A stretch of 8,991 bases of DNA, from positions 1 through 8,991 of the forward strand of contig JAAWLY010000084.1 of assembly GCA_022798155.1 (NCBI GenBank), in the 5' to 3' direction. The stretch is from Lawsonibacter sp. Lineage in GTDB: Bacteria; Bacillota; Clostridia; Oscillospirales; Oscillospiraceae. Position numbers and translations under genes: made by a program. The notes under the pieces are model-generated. The model saw only the letters and a list, made by a program, of their open reading frames with translations. It was not told the origin of the DNA and made no database searches. This document shows positions 1 to 6,311 of the stretch, in pieces. Within the stretch, counting starts at the first letter, position 1, and each line of letters opens with the position of its first letter.

Positions 1-129
1 GACTTGCTCTATAGTTACTTCATCATCCCAAAAAGATTCCAGTGCTTCAGGATGGATCGGGCCAATATCAAAATTAGGATCAATATATCCATAATCTAAA
101 GTCAGCAGATAAAGCGTATTCCAATGCCT
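1..129 (-). pseudogene. Partial unknown protein fragment, minus strand, running off the window
   Basis: On the minus strand the frame is open from position 129 to position 1 (43 codons) and continues beyond the window. Upstream it is closed by a TAA at 130-132, and it has no in-frame ATG, GTG or TTG. From about position 100 leftward the translation has a convincing protein-like composition (it includes LDYGYIDPNFDIGPIHPEA, then ESFWDDEVTIEQV). I do not recognise the family. The missing start, and the abutting plus-strand reading frame at about 95-105, suggest the 5' part was lost in a rearrangement. Inference: decayed mobile-element or accessory gene. Alternative: a chance open frame, less likely given the composition. 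Confidence 0.35.
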
Positions 130-494
130 TTAAATCACTACGGGATATTCTTGAACACAAGATTCCAAAAATTTTATCACTCTTTGAAAGTATTATTGTG
201 TATGTAGCACAGGAAAAGGGAGAGTATCCTGATAATTTTTCGCTATCCCGTGTGCGCAGATATTATGAAACGGGTGTAAAAAGTTTACTTGGGGAAGCTT
301 TGATTGAGTATGGCTTTCCAACAGATGCAATAAGGCGGATTGAAGAGAAGCATAGAAGTATATTGAACTTAGATATTCAAGAAGCAAAAGACTATTGTAG
401 AAAGCATTTTGGTTCAATATCTACACTGCTTGATGAATACGAAAAACAACTATTTATTAGAGCAATGAAAACTTTCCATGACAGAAGACCCTAA
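78..494 (+). pseudogene. C-terminal fragment of an unrecognised protein, 5' end missing
   Basis: The frame is open from just after a TAG at 75-77 to the TAA at 492-494 (138 codons). There is no ATG, GTG or TTG before GTG 198, yet the sequence already reads like protein from about position 99 (KSADKAYSNAFKSLRDILE). The first possible start therefore lies inside coding sequence, and the gene is most likely a 3' remnant. The product is mainly helical and charged, with a run of aromatic and basic residues (RVRRYYETGVKSLLGEALI) and no catalytic motif I can name. It faintly recalls the C-terminal region of large helicase-like proteins of accessory islands, but I cannot support that call. It is followed within 91 bases by an IS3-family transposase. 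Codon use is AT-rich, unlike the genes after 2600, which fits acquired DNA. Confidence 0.4.
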
Positions 495-584
495 TTTTAT
501 AGGAGTAGTGCGGTAATAAATTTCCCATAACCGTCTTTATGATGATAAACTACTTTTATGTCATTATAAAGGGGAGTAATATAT

Positions 585-1712
585 ATGAACTATTCGGATT
601 CTGAGAAATCAGCCATTGTTGCTGAGTACAAACAAGGGATTCCTATTAAGGGACTAAGTATCAAATATGAAATATCGGAACGCACTATTTACCGCTGGGC
701 TAAACAGTATCCTATAGTAGCAAAAGAGACAACTCCTACAGTTAAAAAGTATAATCAGCTTTTGCACAGAGTTAAAAAATTAGAAGATATTATATCTATA
801 TTAAAGACTGTCAATTGCACTTTTCGTGCTCCACTTAAGGAAAAGTTGGCGGAATTAGAATCACTCTATGGACAGTATGATGTTCATACACTTTGTGAGG
901 CTTTGGATGTTTCTCATGGCACCTTTTATAACCATATCTTTCGCAATAAACGTGGTAACGCATGGTTTGAGAAGCGCCGGGATGAATACCGCATTCTAAT
1001 CCGGGAAGTGTTTGAAGAATATCATCAAGTATTGGGTGCTGAGAAAATCCGTACGATCCTCATGCAGCGCGGATATCAAGTTAGCACAAAGTTTGTAGCT
1101 GATCTTATGCGGGAGATAGGTCTGATTAGTGTTCGTACCACAGCAAAGCAAGACTATCTAAAACTTCGAGAACCAGAGAAGAAAAAGAATGTTCTTCGAC
1201 AGCAATTCCATGCAGGCAAACCAAATCAGATTTGGGTCAGCGATGTGACTTGTTTTAAGTTGAGAGATTGTTATCTATATACTTGCGTGATTTTGGATCT
1301 TTTTTCTCGCAAAGTTGTTGCATACAAGATATCAAAGAAGAATAGCACTCAATTAATCACATCTACATTCAAGATGGCATGGGAACAGCGCTCTCCGAAA
1401 GCTGGCTTGATTTTTCATAGCGACAGAGGTTCACAGTATACATCTCATCGTTTTCAGCAACTACTCCGTGAGTGCTCTGTGATACAATCCTTTTCAAGTT
1501 CTGGCAAACCGCATGACAACGCAGTGGCCGAATCCTTCTTTGCTACATTCAAAAAGGAGGAACTCTATCGAAAAGATTATACATCCGAGGCAGATTTCAA
1601 GCGCGGGGTGGATTCGTATATCAAATTTTACAATTGTCGGCGTCCACATCGTACGTTGAGGAACCAGACGCCATGTCAAGCAGAAGAGAAAGTGTTGAAC
1701 TGCAAGGCCTGA
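585..1712 (+). CDS. IS3-family transposase, single reading frame
   Basis: This 375-residue DDE transposase catalyses excision and integration of its own insertion sequence. Residues 1-45 form a helix-turn-helix that should bind the element's ends (SERTIYRWAKQYP). Residues 55-115 are a helical linker with a second HTH-like segment, and residues 130-185 match the HTH region typical of IS3 OrfB. The integrase core spans about 208-365. The catalytic triad is visible: D220 (IWVSDVTCF), D280 (FHSDRGSQYTS) and E316 (NAVAESFFATFKKEE), with exactly 35 residues between D280 and E316, the IS3 spacing. The C-terminal YNCRRPHRTL motif is also typical. Many IS3 elements split this protein into OrfA and OrfB joined by a -1 frameshift; here it is one continuous frame. 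The start ATG 585 follows a ribosome site at 568-576 (AAAGGGGAG). The gene looks intact. Confidence 0.93.
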   Translation: MNYSDSEKSAIVAEYKQGIPIKGLSIKYEISERTIYRWAKQYPIVAKETTPTVKKYNQLLHRVKKLEDIISILKTVNCTFRAPLKEKLAELESLYGQYDVHTLCEALDVSHGTFYNHIFRNKRGNAWFEKRRDEYRILIREVFEEYHQVLGAEKIRTILMQRGYQVSTKFVADLMREIGLISVRTTAKQDYLKLREPEKKKNVLRQQFHAGKPNQIWVSDVTCFKLRDCYLYTCVILDLFSRKVVAYKISKKNSTQLITSTFKMAWEQRSPKAGLIFHSDRGSQYTSHRFQQLLRECSVIQSFSSSGKPHDNAVAESFFATFKKEELYRKDYTSEADFKRGVDSYIKFYNCRRPHRTLRNQTPCQAEEKVLNCKA

Positions 1713-1717
1713 GGTTA

Positions 1718-1759
1718 ACATCGGTGATGTCAGTAGGGGTTCGAATCCCCCTAATTACA
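1718..1759 (+). other. tRNA 3'-end-like remnant, possible attachment site
   Basis: The stretch has the form of the last third of a tRNA read on the plus strand. There is a short hairpin (ACATC/GATGT, 1718-1730) in the place of a long variable arm. A T-arm follows with GGGG, the loop TTCGAAT and CCCC (1736-1750), then a seven-base acceptor strand with an A discriminator (1752-1759); CCA is not encoded. No 5' half is present: the transposase stop lies six bases upstream. The outermost T-stem pair (A1735/C1751) is mismatched and the acceptor strand is unusually AT-rich, so this may be only a look-alike. Integrative elements often duplicate a tRNA 3' end at their boundary, which would fit the change in base composition here. 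Alternatively it is part of the IS terminus. Confidence 0.4.
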
Positions 1760-1821
1760 TGTTTTGCACTTTGATTTTGTACTGTTTGCTCCTTGCCTGT
1801 GACACACGGCATCTGGAGTCG

Positions 1822-1858
1822 AAAAGCCTGTAGCCCTTGAAATACAAGGGCTACAGGC
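1822..1858 (-). terminator. Perfect 14-bp hairpin with T run, likely tRNA-Leu terminator
   Basis: GCCTGTAGCCCTTG (1826-1839) pairs perfectly with 1845-1858 around a five-base loop. Read on the minus strand the hairpin is followed by TTTT (1825-1822), the usual intrinsic terminator layout. It lies about 70 bases beyond the 3' end of the minus-strand tRNA-Leu. Confidence 0.6.
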
Positions 1859-1861
1859 AAA

Positions 1862-1922
1862 GAACGACCCTACCCAATCCGAACAACTGACAAAAGTTTG
1901 TTCAGATTAGGTAGGGTCGTTC
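1862..1922. repeat. Long inverted repeat (25-bp stem, two mismatches)
   Basis: The two outer 13-base arms, 1862-1874 (GAACGACCCTACC) and 1910-1922, are perfectly complementary. The pairing continues inward with two mismatches to GAACAA / TTGTTC, leaving an 11-base loop (1887-1897). The stem sits between tRNA-Leu and the T-tailed hairpin at 1822-1858. On the minus strand it is followed only by TTT, so it is a weaker terminator than its neighbour. It may be a second terminator, an RNA-processing structure, or a small palindromic mobile repeat. Confidence 0.6.
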
Positions 1923-1926
1923 AAGT

Positions 1927-2012
1927 TGGTGCGGATGACGGGACTCGAACCCGTACGGCCGTGGGCCACTAGCACCTCAAGCTAGCCAGTCTACCAGTTC
2001 CAGCACATCCGC
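1927..2012 (-). tRNA. tRNA-Leu, anticodon GAG
   Basis: The minus strand folds as a class II tRNA of 86 bases including an encoded CCA (1929-1927). The acceptor stem is GCGGATG paired with CATCCGC, and the discriminator is A. The anticodon stem CTAGC/GCTAG encloses the loop TTGAGGT, giving anticodon GAG, which reads the leucine codons CUC and CUU. A long variable arm (GGCCCACGGCC region) and the T-arm ACGGG-TTCGAGT-CCCGT follow. The long variable arm and A discriminator both agree with leucine identity. The gene stands alone with its own promoter. Its 3' end faces the AT-rich accessory region, the side on which integrative elements usually insert. Confidence 0.96.
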
Positions 2013-2060
2013 AAAAGATACGCCCCGGCAAAATTTCCCGCCTGAGCGTTACCGTAGCAT

Positions 2061-2089
2061 ATTATAATGCGAAAAGCCTCGTTTGTCAA
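2061..2089 (-). promoter_or_regulatory. Perfect consensus sigma-A promoter for tRNA-Leu
   Basis: On the minus strand TTGACA (2089-2084) and TATAAT (2066-2061) are separated by exactly 17 bases. Both hexamers match the vegetative consensus at all positions. Transcription would start near 2054, about 42 bases before the mature tRNA 5' end, leaving a short leader for RNase P to remove. Confidence 0.88.
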
Positions 2090-2169
2090 GAGCCCAGTTT
2101 TCCGTACACGTATCAAAATTACCGGCGTTCCGATTGAGCCGCAGCACCCGCAGCTGGAGCCGCTACGGC

Positions 2170-2209
2170 AAAAGGGCCGGGCTGTGTCCGTGACGCAGCC
2201 CGGCCCTTT
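2170..2209 (-). terminator. Intrinsic terminator after the 55-residue gene
   Basis: GGGCCGGGCTG (2174-2184) pairs with CAGCCCGGCCC (2196-2206), with possible extra GTC/GAC pairing in the loop. On the minus strand TTTT (2173-2170) follows, just past the stop of the small gene ending at 2212. TTT also follows on the plus strand, so it could act in both directions. Confidence 0.75.
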
Positions 2210-2211
2210 CC

Positions 2212-2379
2212 CTACTGAGACGACCCCTTCCATTCACCAATCTTCAGCGCCATTTTGTTGCGCTCCTGCTCGGTAATGATCCCCTTTTTGTACAAAATCT
2301 GATTATAATAGCTCAGCCAGAGGCGGCCGCCCTGCTCCCTCCTCTTCTGCACCTCACAGGCTGCCTGCCGCTTTGCCAT
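2212..2379 (-). CDS. Small conserved-looking hypothetical protein, 55 residues
   Basis: The minus strand encodes a 55-residue basic protein starting MAKRQAACEVQKRREQGG and ending GEWKGSSQ. ATG at 2379-2377 is preceded by a strong ribosome site AGGAGG ten bases upstream. The stop at 2214-2212 is immediately followed by a GC-rich terminator, so this reads as a complete one-gene unit. The central part (WLSYYNQILYKKGIITEQER) resembles the short helical SHOCT-like or transposon-associated small proteins in which an aromatic helix is followed by a KGxIT-E turn and a second helix; this is resemblance only. There is no membrane segment and no signal peptide. Function unknown. Confidence in it being a real gene comes from the ribosome site, terminator and sensible composition. 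Confidence 0.65.
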   Translation of the reverse strand: MAKRQAACEVQKRREQGGRLWLSYYNQILYKKGIITEQERNKMALKIGEWKGSSQ

Positions 2380-2445
2380 GGACGATCCGCCTCCTTAACA
2401 TTGAAATAATTTCCAGTCCCAGCACCTTTTATTCGCTTTCAGCAC

Positions 2446-2475
2446 GAAAAAACCGGCCCAAAAGGGCCGGTTTCC
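2446..2475 (-). terminator. GC-rich hairpin with T run, minus orientation
   Basis: AACCGGCCC (2451-2459) and GGGCCGGTT (2464-2472) enclose an AAAA loop. On the minus strand six T residues follow. No minus-strand gene is visible between here and the plus-strand gene at 2611, so it may serve as an insulator against antisense transcripts. On the plus strand only TTT follows. Confidence 0.55.
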
Positions 2476-2533
2476 CTGTGCGGGACCTCATAAAATTAAT
2501 ATTTTCCCGCCGAATGCAATCGAGAAAAGCGTG

Positions 2534-2562
2534 TTGAACTTCCCCTCAATCCATGGTACAAT
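2534..2562 (+). promoter_or_regulatory. Sigma-A promoter for the GGDEF-like gene
   Basis: TTGAAC (2534-2539) and TACAAT (2557-2562) are 17 bases apart, one mismatch from consensus in each hexamer. The predicted start near 2569 leaves a leader of about 40 bases before the ribosome site AGGAAGGG (2592-2599) and ATG 2611. Confidence 0.8.
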
Positions 2563-2610
2563 GTATCACATAGTGCGCAGAGCACAACATCAGGAAGGGT
2601 AAGTGACCAA

Positions 2611-3960
2611 ATGGAGCTGGACATGAACGAAAACCGCCTGTCGGCGGGAGAGCCTGAGGCTCATTCCCCAGCGCAGCCGCCGCCCCTGAGCGTGGAAGAG
2701 AGCTGTCAGCGGCTGACCGAGTTTCTGGAACATATCCTGCGCGACGCCGGGCAGGCCCGCCTGGACGTCGGCACGCTCAGCGAACCCTGCCGGCCCCTGG
2801 GGGAGGCGCTGTGCTCCTTCCGCGCCCAGGCGGAGGAGCTGGCGGCCTGCTCCGCCCGGCTCGCCCAGGGCGATTTGTCGGGGGAGCTCCCGGACGGCGG
2901 AGGCTGCCTGTACGACGGCCTCAAAAGCCTCCACGCCAACCTGAAGCAGCTCACACTTCAGGCCGGGCAGGTGACCCGCGGGGAGGATTCCCCGGACCTG
3001 TGCCCCTCGGGAGAATTTTTCCAAGCCTTCCACGCCATGACCCAGCAGCTCCAAGAGCGGGAGGACCGGCTGAAGGAGGAGATTCAGCGGGCCCGGCGCC
3101 GGGCGGAGATCATCAACAGCTACACGGAAATGCTGATGGACCTGCTGGACCAGCGGGATGAATGGCTGCTGGTGGTGGACCAGAAAACCCAGCAGATCGT
3201 ACACTGCAACAAGCGCACCCGGGGCATTGCCGAGGGCGCCGCCTACTGCGACAGCTGCCGGCACCGCCTGCCCATCCAATCTAAGCTCCTGGAGTGGAGC
3301 GATTCGGAGCGCTATCAGGTCCGGGAGCTGGAGGAGGGCAGGAACGTCTGCTACCGGGTGATCTCCTTCCCCATCGAGTGGAAGGAGCGGCCCTCCTGCG
3401 TCCATATCGTCATGGACATCACCACCGAGAAGATGAGCGCTCGTCACCTCAACGACGATATCTACCAGGACCCGGACACAGGCATCCGCAACCGCCAGTT
3501 TTTGTCCGAGTTTATGGCACAGGTGCTGCGGGAGCAGCAGAACATCACCCTGTGCTATCTGGACCTGGGCGGGGTGTCCGAGATCAACACCTCTTTCGGG
3601 CGAAAGGTGGGGGACGCCTACATCCAAAATTTTGTGGAGATTGTCCGAAAGAATTTCCGGAGCGGCGACACCTTCGCCCGGATTCAGGACGACAAATTCT
3701 GCCTGATGCTCACCGGCAACGTCAAGCACCTGATCGAGCGAAAGATGGCCGAGATCCTCACCACCTTCCAGCGGGATGACGACCGGGTGTTCAGCCACCA
3801 GTGCAGCTTTAAATACAGCATCATCGAGGTTGAAGGCGCGTCCAACGTGATGCCCCTTGATAAGCTGCTGGAGACGGCGGAGGCCGAGGTCAAGCGGCAG
3901 AAGCGCAGGCAGGAGCGGCAGCGGAAGAAGCCCAGAGGCTTTGACTTCGAAAACTGGTGA
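2611..3960 (+). CDS. Soluble PAS-like protein with degenerate GGDEF domain
   Basis: This 449-residue protein has no hydrophobic membrane segment, so it should be cytoplasmic. Residues 30-165 are helical with a HAMP-like phrase (ARLAQGDLSGELP), ending in a charged coiled coil (145-168). Residues 170-275 look like a PAS sensor (DEWLLVVDQKTQQIVHCN through VMDITTEKM) with an odd cysteine pair, C213 and C216. Residues 285-420 align with a GGDEF domain: DPDTGIRNRQFL, then D318, N326 and GD 334-335 in family positions. The signature loop, however, is R357-I-Q-D-D-K-F363 instead of RxGGDEF. Both glycines and the glutamate are gone and a second metal ligand is G320, so cyclic-di-GMP synthesis is unlikely. 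It probably works as a sensor or protein-binding module. The tail (425-445) is strongly basic. The start is supported by AGGAAGGG upstream. An in-frame ATG at 2623 is a less likely start. Confidence 0.85.
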   Translation: MELDMNENRLSAGEPEAHSPAQPPPLSVEESCQRLTEFLEHILRDAGQARLDVGTLSEPCRPLGEALCSFRAQAEELAACSARLAQGDLSGELPDGGGCLYDGLKSLHANLKQLTLQAGQVTRGEDSPDLCPSGEFFQAFHAMTQQLQEREDRLKEEIQRARRRAEIINSYTEMLMDLLDQRDEWLLVVDQKTQQIVHCNKRTRGIAEGAAYCDSCRHRLPIQSKLLEWSDSERYQVRELEEGRNVCYRVISFPIEWKERPSCVHIVMDITTEKMSARHLNDDIYQDPDTGIRNRQFLSEFMAQVLREQQNITLCYLDLGGVSEINTSFGRKVGDAYIQNFVEIVRKNFRSGDTFARIQDDKFCLMLTGNVKHLIERKMAEILTTFQRDDDRVFSHQCSFKYSIIEVEGASNVMPLDKLLETAEAEVKRQKRRQERQRKKPRGFDFENW

Positions 3961-4004
3961 GCGGTCCCAGGCCGCTGTGGGAAAATCGCAGGACCGAAAA
4001 TTGA

Positions 4005-4042
4005 CGGCGGGGCGTCCAGCTTGGACGCCCCGCCGCATATTT
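4005..4042 (+). terminator. Strong intrinsic terminator between convergent units
   Basis: A 13-bp stem, 4005-4017 pairing with 4023-4035 (GGACGCCCCGCCG), encloses the loop AGCTT. CATATTTTT follows on the plus strand. It ends the GGDEF-like gene and lies just before the 3' end of the minus-strand receiver gene at 4060. An A-rich stretch follows the stem in the minus direction, so termination that way is less clear. Confidence 0.85.
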
Positions 4043-4059
4043 TTCAGTCCCGGTTTCCC

Positions 4060-4422
4060 TCAGGACAGCGCTCTTTTCAACGCCCCCAGCAGCGCCTCCC
4101 GGGTGATGGGCTTGAACAGCACCCCCTGGGCGCCGATGCCGTAGACCTCCTGGAGCATCTCCTCATCCCCCAGGGAGGAAATCATAACAATTCGGGCCTC
4201 CTCGTGCTCATACATCAGGACCTGCGCGGCCTCCAGCCCGTCAATGCCCGGCATGATGATGTCCATGGTCACCACATCGGGCTGTACCTCCTCATAGCGG
4301 GCGATGGCCTCCTCCCCGTTTTCACAGTAAGCGGCCACCTCGAACTCACTCCCCTCCAGCAGCTTCCTGATCTGGAGCATCATCACCTGGGAGTCGTCCA
4401 CCACCATGACTCTCTTCTTCAT
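4060..4422 (-). CDS. Stand-alone CheY-like response regulator receiver
   Basis: This 120-residue single-domain receiver accepts a phosphoryl group from a histidine kinase and signals through protein contacts; there is no output domain. The phosphorylation site is D54 (VVTMDIIMPGIDG), with the acidic pair D9-D10 (MVVDDSQ), switch serines S82-S83 (VMISSLGD) and conserved K104 (LFKPI), all in family positions. The length matches a complete receiver fold. The ribosome site AAGAGGGAA precedes ATG 4422-4420. It is downstream of the FapA-family gene on the same strand with a 67-base gap and no terminator-like hairpin in between, so co-transcription is likely. No kinase or chemotaxis gene is visible here. 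Its partner is unknown; the adjacent FapA-like protein is a plausible functional associate by context only. Confidence 0.92.
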   Translation of the reverse strand: MKKRVMVVDDSQVMMLQIRKLLEGSEFEVAAYCENGEEAIARYEEVQPDVVTMDIIMPGIDGLEAAQVLMYEHEEARIVMISSLGDEEMLQEVYGIGAQGVLFKPITREALLGALKRALS

Positions 4423-4489
4423 AAGTTCGTTCCCTCTTTTCCTTACATTAACGTTCTGAGAACCTGTATTCCCAGCCGGACGGGTAGCC

Positions 4490-6232
4490 CTACATCACCA
4501 GGATCTCCCCGCAGACCATCTTGGCGATGCACTGGCGCTCCTCGTGCCGCAGGCGGACCATCTCGTCGCCAATGCTGATCTCCGTGCCGGCGTAGGCCAC
4601 GCCGCACTCCAGCCGTCCGTCCTCCTCATGGCCGCGCAGCTCCTCTTTGGTGTCCTCCAGGTCCTCCTCCAGCTGCTGGAGCCGGAGCTCCGCCGTATTC
4701 AGCTTTACCCTCGTCTTGCTGATCAGGCTGGCCTTGACCGGACTGTCCAGCTGGCACTCCAGCTTCTCCAGCTCCATCTCCAGCCCCTTCAGCTCCTTGC
4801 GCACCAGCTCCCGCTCGAAATTGGTGCAGGGCAGGCCGCCCAGGGTAATGGAGGTCCGGCATTCCGACTTGGAGCCCACCGAGGTGGCGCTCACCTTCTC
4901 CGCCGCCCAGACCCGGCCACCCATGATGCTCCCCCGGCCGGAGCGGACCAGCACCTCTCCGTCGCAGTAGATGCTGCCGTTGATGATGGCGTCGGTCTGA
5001 AGGTTCTCCCGGACGTAGATGGTGGCGTTTTCAATATACTTGGAGAAGATGCACCGCTGGGCCCGGACGGTGGTGGTGCCGTCTCCCAGAATGCCCTTGA
5101 CCACGGTCAGGTCGCCGCCGGCCTCCACCGTACTGCCCGCCTCGATGACGCCGCCCACCCAGATGCTGCCCATGGCCCGCACCGTGAAGCCGGTGAGCAC
5201 GTCGCCCTTGATGTTCACATCCCCCAGAAACTTGATGTTTCCGGTGGAGAAATCCACATTTCCGTCGATGTCCAGCACCGGCTTGACCTGGAAGCTGCGG
5301 CCGGTGAACTCCACGTGCCCGTCCGCGCAGGCCACCAGCGCGTCCCCGTCCTCGCTGATCTCGGTGTTGCGCCCCTTGGGCAGGGGGACGGATTTGCCGC
5401 TCTTTGCGGGGAGCTCCTGGTCCAGCACCGTGCGGCCCGGCTCGCCCTCGGTGGGGCGGATCAGGCGGCAGATTTCCTGGCCCTCCTTCACGTTGTGGAT
5501 GAGGTTCAGCGCGGTGTAGTCCACCTGGTCGTACTCGTCCACCTCCAGAATCCGCTCCACCTCCCGGGGGAAGTAGTCCACAATGTTGCCGTTTCTCCCG
5601 TCGAAGGCGGGCTTGCCCCGGGCAATCAGGAACAGGTTGAAATACCGGCTCTCATCATGGGACAGCCGGTCTGTCAGCCGGCCATCCACCCCGTAGCAGA
5701 TGCCCTGCTCCTCCAAAGCCTGATAAAGCTGATTCCGGGACAGCTCCTGTCCCGCCCCGGTGGGGGGGAACACCATCACCCAGGCCCACAGCTTGTCGGA
5801 GGAGATGAAAAACCATGGCATCGCGTCCAGCCCCGTCGGTTTATCCTCCTCCTCGTTCTCCCCGTCCTTGTCCTTCCGGCGCTTGCCCTCGTTGCCCTTT
5901 GTGGCGCGCAGGCGGAAATTGCTCACGTTTTTCAGCGCGGTTTGAAGGCGGCTTTTCTCCCGCTTCACCAGATCTGCCGGGATCTCCCCGTCCTCATCCA
6001 GACACAGCCGGGGCGCGGGCAGGGGGCCCGCCTCCTTCCGGCGGAGGGCGTAGAGCTGCTGCAGGGGATGGTCTCCCGGCAGCTTCAGCACGGCGGGCTC
6101 CTCCGCGATGAAGGCAGCAGGCTCCCCCGCCTCCGGCTCGGGGGCCGCCGGCTGTGCCCGGAGCTCCTCCTCCGCCGCCTCTTCCTTTTTCACGCCAAAC
6201 AGGATGGATGCGATTTTGTCTTTGATTGACAT
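4490..6232 (-). CDS. FapA / DUF342 family polymer-like beta-helix protein
   Basis: This 580-residue protein belongs to the DUF342 (FapA) family, named for a Vibrio protein implicated in polar flagellar assembly and common in Clostridia with poorly known roles. It starts with MSIKDKIASILFGVKKEE, followed by an acidic, proline-rich segment (18-60) and a charged low-complexity linker (110-133). Residues 135-315 correspond to the FapA N-terminal region. Residues 320-470 are a right-handed beta-helix made of short repeats such as GDVNIKGDV, GSIWVGGVIEAG and GSIYCDGEVLVRSG. Residues 473-535 form a coiled coil and 540-580 a final beta segment. There is no signal peptide or membrane helix. The ribosome site GGAGG lies 8 bases before ATG 6232. 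It is transcribed from its own promoter and probably with the receiver gene downstream. No flagellar gene is visible, so a signalling or cell-surface role is only inference. Confidence 0.88.
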   Translation of the reverse strand: MSIKDKIASILFGVKKEEAAEEELRAQPAAPEPEAGEPAAFIAEEPAVLKLPGDHPLQQLYALRRKEAGPLPAPRLCLDEDGEIPADLVKREKSRLQTALKNVSNFRLRATKGNEGKRRKDKDGENEEEDKPTGLDAMPWFFISSDKLWAWVMVFPPTGAGQELSRNQLYQALEEQGICYGVDGRLTDRLSHDESRYFNLFLIARGKPAFDGRNGNIVDYFPREVERILEVDEYDQVDYTALNLIHNVKEGQEICRLIRPTEGEPGRTVLDQELPAKSGKSVPLPKGRNTEISEDGDALVACADGHVEFTGRSFQVKPVLDIDGNVDFSTGNIKFLGDVNIKGDVLTGFTVRAMGSIWVGGVIEAGSTVEAGGDLTVVKGILGDGTTTVRAQRCIFSKYIENATIYVRENLQTDAIINGSIYCDGEVLVRSGRGSIMGGRVWAAEKVSATSVGSKSECRTSITLGGLPCTNFERELVRKELKGLEMELEKLECQLDSPVKASLISKTRVKLNTAELRLQQLEEDLEDTKEELRGHEEDGRLECGVAYAGTEISIGDEMVRLRHEERQCIAKMVCGEILVM

Positions 6233-6273
6233 GCCCTGCGCCTCCGTTCCATTTTGTGGTACATTATACCACT

Positions 6274-6302
6274 ATTATAGCAGACCCAGGCCCAATTGGC
6301 AA
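6274..6302 (-). promoter_or_regulatory. Sigma-A promoter for the FapA-family gene
   Basis: On the minus strand TTGCCA (6302-6297) and TATAAT (6279-6274) are separated by 17 bases. A second TATAAT follows 5 bases further on (6268-6263) but lacks a well-placed -35. The -35 box overlaps the perfect palindrome CCAATTGG (6292-6299). Confidence 0.82.
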
Positions 6303-6311
6303 GACGCATTT

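Larger units (their letters stand above)
495..1765 (+). mobile_element. IS3-family insertion sequence, ends not resolved
   Basis: A complete IS3-type transposase gene occupies most of this interval, so an insertion sequence must lie within or around it. I looked for terminal inverted repeats between 495 and 560 and between 1713 and 1765 and found no convincing pair. A TG at 509 and a CA at 1758-1759 would suit IS3-type tips, but the sequences behind them do not match well. No target-site duplication could be assigned. The coordinates given are outer limits, not proven ends. Confidence 0.4.

Noticed and set aside
495..1765. Terminal inverted repeats of the IS
   Set aside because: Candidate tips beginning TG at 509 and ending CA at 1759 do not match each other beyond a few bases, so no repeat is annotated.
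1621..1860. 79-codon minus-strand frame across the tRNA-like remnant
   Set aside because: Its RGIRTPTD phrase is the usual false translation of a tRNA T-arm, and it also overlaps the transposase end.
2590..4038. 482-codon open frame on the minus strand opposite the GGDEF-like gene
   Set aside because: It overlaps a gene with clear domains, promoter, ribosome site and terminator on the plus strand. The minus frame is leucine, valine and histidine-rich, as expected from the antisense of GC-rich coding DNA, and shows no domain.
4423..4489. Terminator or separate promoter between the FapA-family and receiver genes
   Set aside because: No stable hairpin with a T tail and no well-spaced -35/-10 pair could be found in this 67-base gap.
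4544..6229. 561-codon open frame on the plus strand opposite the FapA-family gene
   Set aside because: Low-complexity Leu/Ala/Gly/His composition, no ribosome site, and full overlap with a recognisable DUF342 protein. It is a codon-bias shadow.
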